Origin: Microbacterium sp. MYb62
Lineage (GTDB): Bacteria; Actinomycetota; Actinomycetes; Actinomycetales; Microbacteriaceae
Direction of reading: 5' to 3'
NCBI RefSeq assembly: GCF_002979475.1
Contig: NZ_PCOY01000006.1
Coordinates: forward strand, 112,683 to 176,682
DNA length: 64,000 nt
In this document: positions 31,523 to 39,188 of the stretch, one piece after another
How positions within the stretch are numbered: position 1 is the stretch's first letter
Layout: each line of letters begins with the position of its first letter
Position numbers and translations under genes: made by a program
The notes under the pieces: model-generated
What the model saw: the letters and a program-made list of their open reading frames with translations, nothing else
Database searches by the model: none
What the model was told of the DNA's origin: nothing

Positions 31523-32218
31523 TCAGTTCAGCGCGTGCAGGGCGGCGACGGCCTGTGCGCCGCGGTCGACGTCTCGAAGCGCCGCGGAAAGCAGGTATCC
31601 GTCGGTGAGCGCATCGCCGGTGACCATCACTCGGACGAGTTCGACGCCGCAGGCTCGTCGCACCTCCTCGGCGCTGGCCGCGATCACCCTCGTGTTGATC
31701 TCATCGTTGTGGGGCAGTTCGTTCCCGTCGATCCCGCGGATCACGTCTCTCAGTGCCGCGCCGACGATGTTGGAGACGCGTTCCTTGACGTTGACGACGT
31801 CGAGCTCGAAGACGCGCAGGTCTCGACCGGTCGGTATGGGTCGCCACTCGAAAGAAGCATGCACCCGGTGCTGATGTCCACTGGCACCGCCCATCTCTCG
31901 GACCGGGAGGTCGGTCGCGCGGCAGCGCACATCGATGAGCCTGTACCAGTAGAACAGCGGGAACGCTCCGTGCGAGCCCGGGTCCAGAACGACGACCTCC
32001 CCGACCGCACCTCCGCGGTTCCTCGGACGACGCTGCGGACGGTTGCGGATGATCGGCTTGCCGTTGCGCGTCCGGATCGCCGCCCAGCCCTCGTCGACGG
32101 TGACGATGAAGAGTTTGAGCAGGGCGGGGAGGACCAGGAGCGTGGTGAGGATCGCCGTGCCGGTCTTCAGCAGTCCCGACATCCCCTTGCCGCCCAGCAT
32201 CGTGAAGAGCATGTCCAT
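31523..32218 (-). CDS. SPFH/Band 7 domain membrane protein
   Basis: About 231 residues. One membrane helix (TGTAILTTLLVLPALLKLFIV) near the N-terminus leads into an SPFH-like domain: VDEGWAAIRTRNGKPI, EVVVLDPGSHGAFPLFYWYRLIDVRCRATDLPV, and a C-terminal helical part VKERVSNIVGAALRDVIRG. SPFH proteins scaffold membrane microdomains. The start is uncertain: ATG codons at 32218 and 32212 both fit. Convergent with dxs, with a 36-bp gap. Confidence 0.7.
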   Translation of the reverse strand: MDMLFTMLGGKGMSGLLKTGTAILTTLLVLPALLKLFIVTVDEGWAAIRTRNGKPIIRNRPQRRPRNRGGAVGEVVVLDPGSHGAFPLFYWYRLIDVRCRATDLPVREMGGASGHQHRVHASFEWRPIPTGRDLRVFELDVVNVKERVSNIVGAALRDVIRGIDGNELPHNDEINTRVIAASAEEVRRACGVELVRVMVTGDALTDGYLLSAALRDVDRGAQAVAALHALN

Positions 32219-32355
32219 GTCACCACTGTGCAGGATCGCGGCGTGACGGCGTGCCATCGGGAAGCATCGGACGGGGGAGTTCATGCGCTGTTCCGCTCGC
32301 GTTCCCCGCGACGCCGTGCCCAGGATACGCCGCGCTCGGGATTCGCCGCAGGGGG

Positions 32356-33807
32356 TCAGGCAAGGTCGGCGAGAGTGCGGGCGACGACGTCCTCCACCGC
32401 TGCGCGGCAGCGGACGCGATCGGCGTCCACGAGTCCGATGCGGGTGCGCCGGTCGAGGACGTCGTCGACGGTCATCGCGCCCTCCGCGCGGACGGCGAAC
32501 TCGACCTCGGCGGTGGTCAACGCCGTCGCATCATCCAACACCTCGTCGGAGGCGGGAACCGCTCGATCGACGAGCCGCAACGACGCCGTGCGGCTCGGCG
32601 TCGTCGGTAGTCCGCGCGTCCGCACCGCGAGGTCCACGGCATCTTCGGCCATCCGGCGATAGGTGGTCAGCTTTCCCCCGAGCACCGTGACGAACCCCAT
32701 CTCGGATGCCGTCACAAGATGGCGGCGCGAGACATCGGCGGTCGAATCCATCCCGCTGTCGACCAGCGGACGCAGGCCGGCGAAGGCGCCGCGCACCCTC
32801 TCTCGACCCAACGGTGCGCCGATCACGCGATTGAGGTTTTTCAACAGGAAGTCGATCTCGGGCTCGGTCGGCTGCGCGACACGCGGCACGACCCCGGGAG
32901 AGTCTTCGTCGGTGAGGCCGACGATCACCCGTCCGTAGGCCTGGGGCAGCGCGAAGACGTAGCGACTGATCGATCCCTCGTGCGGGATGGTGAGCGCTGT
33001 CGACGGTGCACCCAGGTCGGCGGCGTCGAGGACGATGTGCGTGCCTCTGCTCGGGCGCACTCGGATCGTCTGGTCGAGCGCTCCCGCCCAGACGCCGGTT
33101 GCGTTGATGACGGCGCGGGCTCTGAACTCGAACCGCTCGCCTGTCGTCGTCTCCTCGACGGACGCGCCGTCACCGCGCAACACCACCGCACGGACCCGGG
33201 TGAGGATGCGGGCGCCGAGAGACGCTGCGGTGCGGGCGACGGTCGCCACGAGCCGTGCGTCGTCGACCAGCTGACCGTCGAAGGACAGCATTCCGCCGCG
33301 GAGCCCGTGCGGATCGAGTGCAGGCACCAGACGGGTGGCGGAGCGCGCGGACACGAGAGCGGGGGCGGGCAGTGTCGTGCGCGTGGTGTGCGCACGCATG
33401 CGGAGCAGGTCGCCCAATCCCATCCCGACGGCGCCCGCAGTGCGCTGGCGGAGTGTGACTCCACGGGAGAAGGGCAGGAGTTGCCCGAGCGGGCGGATCA
33501 GATGCGGGGCGATCGTGGTCATCAGGAGATGCCGCTCGTGTGCGCTCTCTCTCGCGGTCGCGATGTCACCGGTCGCGAGGTAGCGCAGGCCGCCGTGCAC
33601 GAGCTTCGAACTGAACCGGCTGGTCCCGAAGGCGAGGTCCTCGGCTTCGATGAGCGTCACACGGAGACCGCGGGAGGCGGCGTCCAGGGCGACTCCCACG
33701 CCCGTGATCCCTCCTCCGACGACGAGCACGTCGACCGTCTCGTCGGCTGCGCGTGCGAGTTCGATCCTCCGTCGCGCGACGTTGAGCGCGGATGATTCCC
33801 GGGTCAT
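32356..33807 (-). CDS. glpD: Glycerol-3-phosphate dehydrogenase, FAD-dependent
   Basis: 483 residues from the ATG at 33807. Oxidises glycerol 3-phosphate to dihydroxyacetone phosphate and feeds electrons to the quinone pool at the membrane. The FAD motif VLVVGGGITGVGVALDAASRGLRVTLIEAED, the FGTSRFSSKLVHGGLRYL signature, VINATGVWAG, and SEMGFVTVLGGKLTTYRRMAEDA are present; the C-terminal ~80 residues are the helical cap. Starts within the end of the TetR gene (4-bp ATGA overlap), so both are one transcript. Confidence 0.93.
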   Translation of the reverse strand: MTRESSALNVARRRIELARAADETVDVLVVGGGITGVGVALDAASRGLRVTLIEAEDLAFGTSRFSSKLVHGGLRYLATGDIATARESAHERHLLMTTIAPHLIRPLGQLLPFSRGVTLRQRTAGAVGMGLGDLLRMRAHTTRTTLPAPALVSARSATRLVPALDPHGLRGGMLSFDGQLVDDARLVATVARTAASLGARILTRVRAVVLRGDGASVEETTTGERFEFRARAVINATGVWAGALDQTIRVRPSRGTHIVLDAADLGAPSTALTIPHEGSISRYVFALPQAYGRVIVGLTDEDSPGVVPRVAQPTEPEIDFLLKNLNRVIGAPLGRERVRGAFAGLRPLVDSGMDSTADVSRRHLVTASEMGFVTVLGGKLTTYRRMAEDAVDLAVRTRGLPTTPSRTASLRLVDRAVPASDEVLDDATALTTAEVEFAVRAEGAMTVDDVLDRRTRIGLVDADRVRCRAAVEDVVARTLADLA

Positions 33808-34382
33808 GGGCGTAGCAGTCCGTCGAGTGCGGCTCGCAGTTCGCGCTCCCACGCGCTCTCGGAGATGATGTCGGCCACCGTGCCGTGGGAGAGGACCGCG
33901 GACTGCGCGATGAGCAGCAGCATGACAGCGATCTCCTCGGGCGCGCCTCGTCTGACCGATCCGTCCGTCTGCGCGGCGCGTATGGCGGTGGCGAGCCAGC
34001 GCAGGATCATGCGCTGGCTCGATCCCACGCGCTGCAGGGTGTACCGGGTGAATGCCTCGGGCTCGTCGGCGAGCAGCCGGCTGTAGAGCGAGTCGTTCCG
34101 GAAGAGCATGGTGAAACGGAGCACGTCGTCGACGAGGGCGGTTCGGGTGCACGCATCCGCGGGGAAGGTGCTCAGGATGCCGGCGACGCGGCGCAGCAGC
34201 GCGGCGCGGACGACATCGTCCGCATCGCTCCAGTTGCGATAGATCGTGGGGCGACTGAGATCGGCACGGCGGGCGAGTTCGGCGATCGTGACGCCGTGTA
34301 CGCCGCGACGCTCGATCAGCGAGTCGGCGGCGTCGAGGATCCGCGTCTGCGTGGCGTCCCACAGAGGTTGACGTTCTTCCAT
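33804..34382 (-). CDS. TetR family transcriptional regulator
   Basis: 192 residues. N-terminal TetR HTH: RILDAADSLIERRGVHGVTIAELARRADLSRPTIYRNW, with YRNW at the recognition-helix end. The C-terminal ligand domain is helical. It probably controls its own operon with glpD and the divergent AGPS-like gene; a near-palindromic 13-mer lies in the 20-bp gap. A lipid-type ligand is plausible from the neighbours, not shown. Confidence 0.9.
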   Translation of the reverse strand: MEERQPLWDATQTRILDAADSLIERRGVHGVTIAELARRADLSRPTIYRNWSDADDVVRAALLRRVAGILSTFPADACTRTALVDDVLRFTMLFRNDSLYSRLLADEPEAFTRYTLQRVGSSQRMILRWLATAIRAAQTDGSVRRGAPEEIAVMLLLIAQSAVLSHGTVADIISESAWERELRAALDGLLRP

Positions 34383-34387
34383 GATGT

Positions 34388-34400
34388 GTCACACTGTAAC
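34388..34400. promoter_or_regulatory. Candidate operator between the TetR and AGPS-like genes
   Basis: GTCACA-C-TGTAAC is an imperfect 13-bp palindrome (one mismatch) filling most of the 20-bp divergent gap. Binding there would cover both starts. Confidence 0.5.
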
Positions 34401-34402
34401 GC

Positions 34403-36025
34403 ATGGGCCAAGACAATGGCAGGGTCGATGCGGACCCGTCGATGAGATGGAACGGCTGGGGCGATCCGGCCAAGGCGAAGGACCTGCCTCTGGCGGTGCG
34501 AGCGCTGCTGCCGATGCTGCTGGGGCGCGTGCGCAAGCCCCGGCCGGCCGTCGAGCTCGCGCACGTGCAGCTCGAGCCTTCGCGGTTGACCGCTGAGGAC
34601 CACGCGGCATTCAGTGCCGTGGTCGGCCCGGCGAACGTCGATGACGCCCCCGAGTCGCGCATCCGTCACGCGGGTGGGCGCTCGACACCCGACCTCCTCC
34701 GTCGTCGCGAGGTCCACCAGGACGCCCCGGACGCCGTCCTCCGTCCCGCCCACCACGACGAGGTCCGCGCGTGCCTCGACATCGCGGTCGCCCGAGGGGT
34801 CGCGGTGGTCCCCTTCGGCGGCGGCACGAGCGTCGTCGGAGCGCTGGACCCCGAGCGGGGTACGCATCATGCGGTCGTGAGCCTCGACCTGCGACGTCTC
34901 AGCGGTCTGATCCGGCTCGATGAGATCAGCGGCGAAGCCCTGCTGGCGGCGGGGACGACGGGGCCGGAGGCGGAAGCGTCGCTGTCCGCGCGCGGCTTCG
35001 AGCTCGGCCACTTCCCTCAGAGCTTCCGCTACGCCACGATCGGCGGATTCGCGGCGGCCCGGTCCTCGGGGCAGAACTCGGCCGGCAACGGACGTTTCGA
35101 CACGATGGTGACCGGGCTCAGAGTGGCGACGCCGACCGGAGACATCGAGCTCGGGCGCTCGCCCGGCTCCGCCGCAGGACCCGATCTGATCAGGGTCTTC
35201 CTCGGCTCCGAGGGCATCTTCGGTGTGATCACAGAGGTGCGGGTGCGGGTGCACCCGATCCCGCGTGATCGGGTGTTCGAGTCCTGGTCCTTCCCCGACT
35301 TCGCCGGCGGCGCGGAGGGTCTGCGCCGCGTCGCGCAACAGGGTGACGGGCCCACCGTCATCCGGCTCTCCGACGAGGCGGAGACGGCGGTGAGTCTCGC
35401 GCAGGTCGGCAAGATCGGCAAGGCTCTCGCGAAGGGCGCGAGCGTGGTGACCGTGTACGAGGGGCCCGGTATCGCTGAGAGGCGTGCCCGTGCCGGTGTC
35501 CAGCTCGCTGCTGCCGGCGGAGTGTCGGCGGGCGAAGGCGCCGCGGAGGAGTGGCTGAAAGGTCGATTCGACGGCCCCTACCTGCGGGATTCGCTGCTCG
35601 ACGCCGGAGTCTTCTGCGAGACGCTCGAGACCGCGACGACGTGGTCGAATCTGCAGACGCTGCGTTCGGCGGTCGAGTCTACTCTCAAAGACGGCTTCGG
35701 GGACGCCGGGGCGAAGTCGTATGTCATGTGCCACGTGTCCCACATCTACCCGACCGGAGCATCCTTGTACTTCACCGTGCTCGCCGGCCTCCGTTCGGAC
35801 CCAGTCGGTGTGTGGGGCGCGGTGAAGGCGCGTGTCAACGACGCGATCATCGCCTCGGGTGGGACCATCAGCCATCACCATGCGGTCGGCCGGGATCATG
35901 CGCCCTGGCTCGGTCACGAGATCGGCGAGACCGGCATCCGCATCCTCCGTGCGATCAAGCGCGAACTCGATCCGTCGGGCATCCTGAACCCCGGCGCCGT
36001 GATCCCCGCCGAACGGGCCCACTGA
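34403..36025 (+). CDS. FAD-binding oxidase, alkyldihydroxyacetonephosphate-synthase-like
   Basis: 540 residues of the vanillyl-alcohol-oxidase superfamily. MRWNGWGDPAK at the N-terminus and the C-terminal SHHHAVGRDHAPWL are characteristic of the AGPS group. The FAD domain has VVPFGGGTSVVGAL and YATIGGFAAARSSGQNSAGNGRFDTMV. AGPS swaps the acyl chain of acyl-DHAP for an alkyl chain, making the ether bond of ether lipids. The bacterial substrate is unknown. It lies opposite glpD (which makes DHAP) and just before a lipid kinase. Confidence 0.8.
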   Translation: MGQDNGRVDADPSMRWNGWGDPAKAKDLPLAVRALLPMLLGRVRKPRPAVELAHVQLEPSRLTAEDHAAFSAVVGPANVDDAPESRIRHAGGRSTPDLLRRREVHQDAPDAVLRPAHHDEVRACLDIAVARGVAVVPFGGGTSVVGALDPERGTHHAVVSLDLRRLSGLIRLDEISGEALLAAGTTGPEAEASLSARGFELGHFPQSFRYATIGGFAAARSSGQNSAGNGRFDTMVTGLRVATPTGDIELGRSPGSAAGPDLIRVFLGSEGIFGVITEVRVRVHPIPRDRVFESWSFPDFAGGAEGLRRVAQQGDGPTVIRLSDEAETAVSLAQVGKIGKALAKGASVVTVYEGPGIAERRARAGVQLAAAGGVSAGEGAAEEWLKGRFDGPYLRDSLLDAGVFCETLETATTWSNLQTLRSAVESTLKDGFGDAGAKSYVMCHVSHIYPTGASLYFTVLAGLRSDPVGVWGAVKARVNDAIIASGGTISHHHAVGRDHAPWLGHEIGETGIRILRAIKRELDPSGILNPGAVIPAERAH

Positions 36026-36026
36026 C

Positions 36027-36932
36027 GTGGCCGAGCACATCGCCGTGCTCGCGAATCCGTTCTCCGGCAAAGGCCGGGGCGGGCGAGCGGCAGAGTCGGC
36101 TGTCCGGCTTCTCCGGGAGCGCGGCGCCGAGGTGCGCGCGTACGCGGGCGCATCCGCCGCGGACACCGCTCGGCTCGCGGTGGCCGCGCTGGCGGACGAG
36201 CCTCGCCTCCTCGTGGTCGTCGGTGGTGACGGCACGCTCTCCGGCGTGCTCGACACGTTGTGCGCTGCCGACGTCCCCATCGTTCTGGTGGCCGCGGGCA
36301 CGGGGAACGATCTCGCCCGTGCCCTCGGGCTCCCGCGCAGTGACGCCAGGGCGGCCGCCGATCTCGCTCTCACCGGCGTGCCGCGGGCGATCGACGTCGG
36401 CGTCGTCCGCACGGCGCTGGGCAGCCGGAAGTTCCTGACCATCGCGGCACTGGGATTCGACGCGAAGGTCAGCGACCGCACCAACAGACTCCGCTGGCCG
36501 CACGGTTCTCCTCGCTACTACCTCGCGCTGCTCATCGAACTCGTGCGGCTGCGACCGATGGACTTCACCCTCGCCGTCGACGGAGAAGCCGCCAGGAGCG
36601 CGCCGGGTACGCTGATCGCCGCCGGCAGCACCTCGAGCTACGGGGGTGGGATGCCGATCTGCGCCGGGGCCGTCCCCGACGACGGACTCCTCGACATCGT
36701 CCATGTCGCGCCGCTGGGTCGACTGCGCCTGCTGCGTCTGTTCCCGCTGCTGCTCCGCGGGACGCATCTCGCGCGCGGTGAGGTCGCGCATCGTCGTGCC
36801 CGGTCCGTCACGGTGTCGGCGCCCGGCCTCGTGGTCTACGCCGACGGCGAGCGGATCGGCGAGGATGAGTGCACCATCTCAGTGCTGCCGGGCGCGCTCA
36901 CGATGATGGTGCCGAAGGAGAGCGATGACTGA
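36027..36932 (+). CDS. Diacylglycerol kinase family lipid kinase
   Basis: 301 residues from the GTG at 36027, one base after the previous stop. DAGK/YegS/sphingosine-kinase fold: ANPFSGKGRGG phosphate region, VVVGGDGTLSGVLDTL with the GGDGT motif near residue 72, AAGTGNDLARALGLP, and a beta-sandwich C-terminus ending with ADGERIGEDE. Phosphorylates a diacylglycerol-like lipid on the membrane face. The M. tuberculosis relatives sit in a similar glpD-TetR-flavoprotein-kinase order, as I recall it. Confidence 0.88.
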   Translation: MAEHIAVLANPFSGKGRGGRAAESAVRLLRERGAEVRAYAGASAADTARLAVAALADEPRLLVVVGGDGTLSGVLDTLCAADVPIVLVAAGTGNDLARALGLPRSDARAAADLALTGVPRAIDVGVVRTALGSRKFLTIAALGFDAKVSDRTNRLRWPHGSPRYYLALLIELVRLRPMDFTLAVDGEAARSAPGTLIAAGSTSSYGGGMPICAGAVPDDGLLDIVHVAPLGRLRLLRLFPLLLRGTHLARGEVAHRRARSVTVSAPGLVVYADGERIGEDECTISVLPGALTMMVPKESDD

Positions 36933-38556
36933 GTTCGACGAGGATGTCGTGGTCGTGGGTTCCGGTTTCGGAGGGTCCGTGGCCGCTCTGCGACTGGCGG
37001 AGAAGGGCTACCGTGTTCGGGTCTACGAGGCGGGTCGTCGCTTCGAGGACGATGATTTCGCAAAGACCAGCTGGGATGTCCGGCGGTACCTGTGGGCACC
37101 GGCGCTCGGCTGCCAGGGTGTGCAACGTATCCACCGACTGCCGCACGTGATGATCCTGGCCGGGGCCGGCGTTGGCGGCGGATCGCTCAACTACGCGAAC
37201 ACGCTGTATCAGCCGGGGACGGCCTTCTTCGCTGATCCGCAGTGGCACGGTATCGCGGAGTGGGAGTCCGAGCTGGCACCGCACTACGCGACGGCGAAGC
37301 GGATGCTCGGCGTCGTCGAGCACTACCCGCACACAGGTCCTGTGGAGCGGATCATGGCCGGCGCCGCGGACGATCTCGGCGTGGGGTCGACGTTCCGCCA
37401 CGCGCCGGTGGGCGTGTGGTTCGGAAAGCCGGGGGAGCGCACGCCCGATCCGTTCTTCGACGGCGAAGGGCCGGACCGCACGGGGTGCACCCTGTGCGGA
37501 AACTGCATGGTCGGGTGTCGTGTCGGCGCGAAGAACACCCTCATGAAGAACTACCTCGCCCTCGCCGAGCGTCGAGGTGTCGTGATCGAGCCGCTGCGCA
37601 CCGTGAGCGAAGTGCGTGAACTCCCGGGCGGTGGATTCGCCGTGACGACGCAGCGCAGCGGGGCCTGGTTCCGGCACGCGCGGCGGACCGTGACCGCCCG
37701 GCAGGTCGTGCTGGCAGCCGGGACCTGGGGGACGCAGCAGCTGCTGCACCGCATGAAGGAGTCCGGGGCATTGCCGCGGATCTCGGCATCTGTCGGCCGC
37801 CTCACGCGCACCAACTCCGAGGCGCTGGACGGCGCGGTCGCGACGAGTGTCCCGGAATCGCTGCAGCTCGCTCGGGGCGTCGCGATCACGACCTCGTTCC
37901 ACATCGATGATCGCACGCACGTCGAGAACGTCCGCTACGGTCCGGGATCGAATCTCATGGGTGCGCTGGCGACCGTGCTCGTCCCCGGCGACCGGCCGTT
38001 GGGGGTGCGCCTGCGCAGTCTCGGCGCGCAGGTGCTCCGCTCCCCGCTACGGCAGTTCCGCCTCGCGAGCCTCCGTCGCTGGAGTGAGCGCGGAATCATC
38101 GCGCTGGTGATGCAGACGGCGGACAATTCGCTCACCCTGTCGCTGCGCCGACGCCTCGGTCGACTCGTGCTGACGAGTGCGCAGGGACACGGCGAGCCGA
38201 ACCCCAGCTACCTCCCGCAGGCGCACGCGGCGGCCGCGGCGATCGCGGCGCGGGTCCAGGACGAGGGCGGGGTCCCCACTGCTGCGCGGGGCTCCTGGCC
38301 GGAAGTGTTCGGGATCCCGCTCACGGCGCACTTCCTCGGCGGTGCGGTGATCTCCGCGTCCCCCGCAGACGGTGTCGTCGATCCGTACCACCGGGTCTGG
38401 GGACACCCCGGCCTGCACGTCGTCGACGGCGCGGCCGTTCCGGCGAATCCCGGTGTGAACCCCTCGCTCACGATCACCGCGCTCGCGGAACGGGCGCTGT
38501 CCTACTGGCCTCGACGCGGCGCCGACGACTGCCGACCGGCTCAGTCCGCGAACTGA
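36925..38556 (+). CDS. GMC oxidoreductase, cholesterol-oxidase-like
   Basis: 543 residues. FAD-binding [45 protein letters not shown], a substrate domain, and the GMC C-terminus HFLGGAVIS..GVVDPYHRVWGHPGLHVVDGAAVPANPGVNPSLTITALAERAL. A CTLCGNCMVGC stretch near residue 191 gives four cysteines in CxxCxxCxxxC spacing. Starts 8 bp inside the kinase gene, so cotranscribed. The substrate is probably an alcohol or sterol-like lipid; unknown. Confidence 0.85.
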   Translation: MTEFDEDVVVVGSGFGGSVAALRLAEKGYRVRVYEAGRRFEDDDFAKTSWDVRRYLWAPALGCQGVQRIHRLPHVMILAGAGVGGGSLNYANTLYQPGTAFFADPQWHGIAEWESELAPHYATAKRMLGVVEHYPHTGPVERIMAGAADDLGVGSTFRHAPVGVWFGKPGERTPDPFFDGEGPDRTGCTLCGNCMVGCRVGAKNTLMKNYLALAERRGVVIEPLRTVSEVRELPGGGFAVTTQRSGAWFRHARRTVTARQVVLAAGTWGTQQLLHRMKESGALPRISASVGRLTRTNSEALDGAVATSVPESLQLARGVAITTSFHIDDRTHVENVRYGPGSNLMGALATVLVPGDRPLGVRLRSLGAQVLRSPLRQFRLASLRRWSERGIIALVMQTADNSLTLSLRRRLGRLVLTSAQGHGEPNPSYLPQAHAAAAAIAARVQDEGGVPTAARGSWPEVFGIPLTAHFLGGAVISASPADGVVDPYHRVWGHPGLHVVDGAAVPANPGVNPSLTITALAERALSYWPRRGADDCRPAQSAN

Positions 38557-39092
38557 GCCTCGGCGGTCGCGGTCTGCGGCGCCGGGACGTCGAGCAGCGC
38601 CCGCGATGCCGTCCAGTACCAGCCGTAGGCGACGCTGATGGCACTCACGCCCAAGAGGGGCAGCGCGATGTACGGCTCGGTGAGGTGGCTCAGCAGGGTG
38701 CCGAACTCTTCGGTCTCGATCACAGGCCAGACGCCGACGATCGCGATGACCAGACCTCCGACGACGAGACCGAGCCCCGCGAAGGCGACCAGGTGTCGGC
38801 GGATGCCCGACACGGTCCGCAGGAGTCGACCCAGTCCGAAGGCGAGTGGGCCGCCGACGATGGTCGCCAGAGCGGAGATGGCCACGACGAAGAGCAGCTG
38901 GAACCATGCCACCAGGATCAGGATCGAGAAGATGCCCTGCAGCGAGCGCGACATGATCGTGAGGACGACGGTCGTCACCACGAGGAACAGCGTGTTGAAG
39001 GTGATCCAGGTGGCGACGGCACCGCGCCAGAACTCGCGCCAGAGAAAGGCCATCGGCTGCTGCGCCGTGCGCGGGGACGGACGAGAGGTCAT
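38541..39092 (-). CDS. Unknown four-helix membrane protein
   Basis: 183 residues with four hydrophobic segments: about 23-47, 53-82, 98-118 and 133-160. No family recognised. Its last 16 bp overlap the end of the convergent GMC oxidoreductase gene. Upstream it is bordered by the terminator of the fadAB unit. Confidence 0.65.
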   Translation of the reverse strand: MTSRPSPRTAQQPMAFLWREFWRGAVATWITFNTLFLVVTTVVLTIMSRSLQGIFSILILVAWFQLLFVVAISALATIVGGPLAFGLGRLLRTVSGIRRHLVAFAGLGLVVGGLVIAIVGVWPVIETEEFGTLLSHLTEPYIALPLLGVSAISVAYGWYWTASRALLDVPAPQTATAEAQFAD

Positions 39093-39125
39093 CGCCCCAG
39101 GCTAGGCCCCCGTCCGCAGTGGACG

Positions 39126-39172
39126 ACGAAGCGCCCCGCCGGATTCGCGAGGAATCCGACGGGGCGCTTCGT
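39126..39172 (-). terminator. Terminator after the fadA-fadB unit
   Basis: A 13-bp outer stem (39126-39138 with 39160-39172) and a 6-bp inner stem with one mismatch between them lie just past the fadB-type stop on the minus strand. Confidence 0.75.
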
Positions 39173-39188
39173 GTGATGATCTTCTCGA

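Noticed and set aside
32356..34662. A single 768-residue protein
   Set aside because: The frame continues past the glpD start into sequence antisense or out of frame to the TetR gene; glpD begins at 33807 by homology and by the ATGA overlap.
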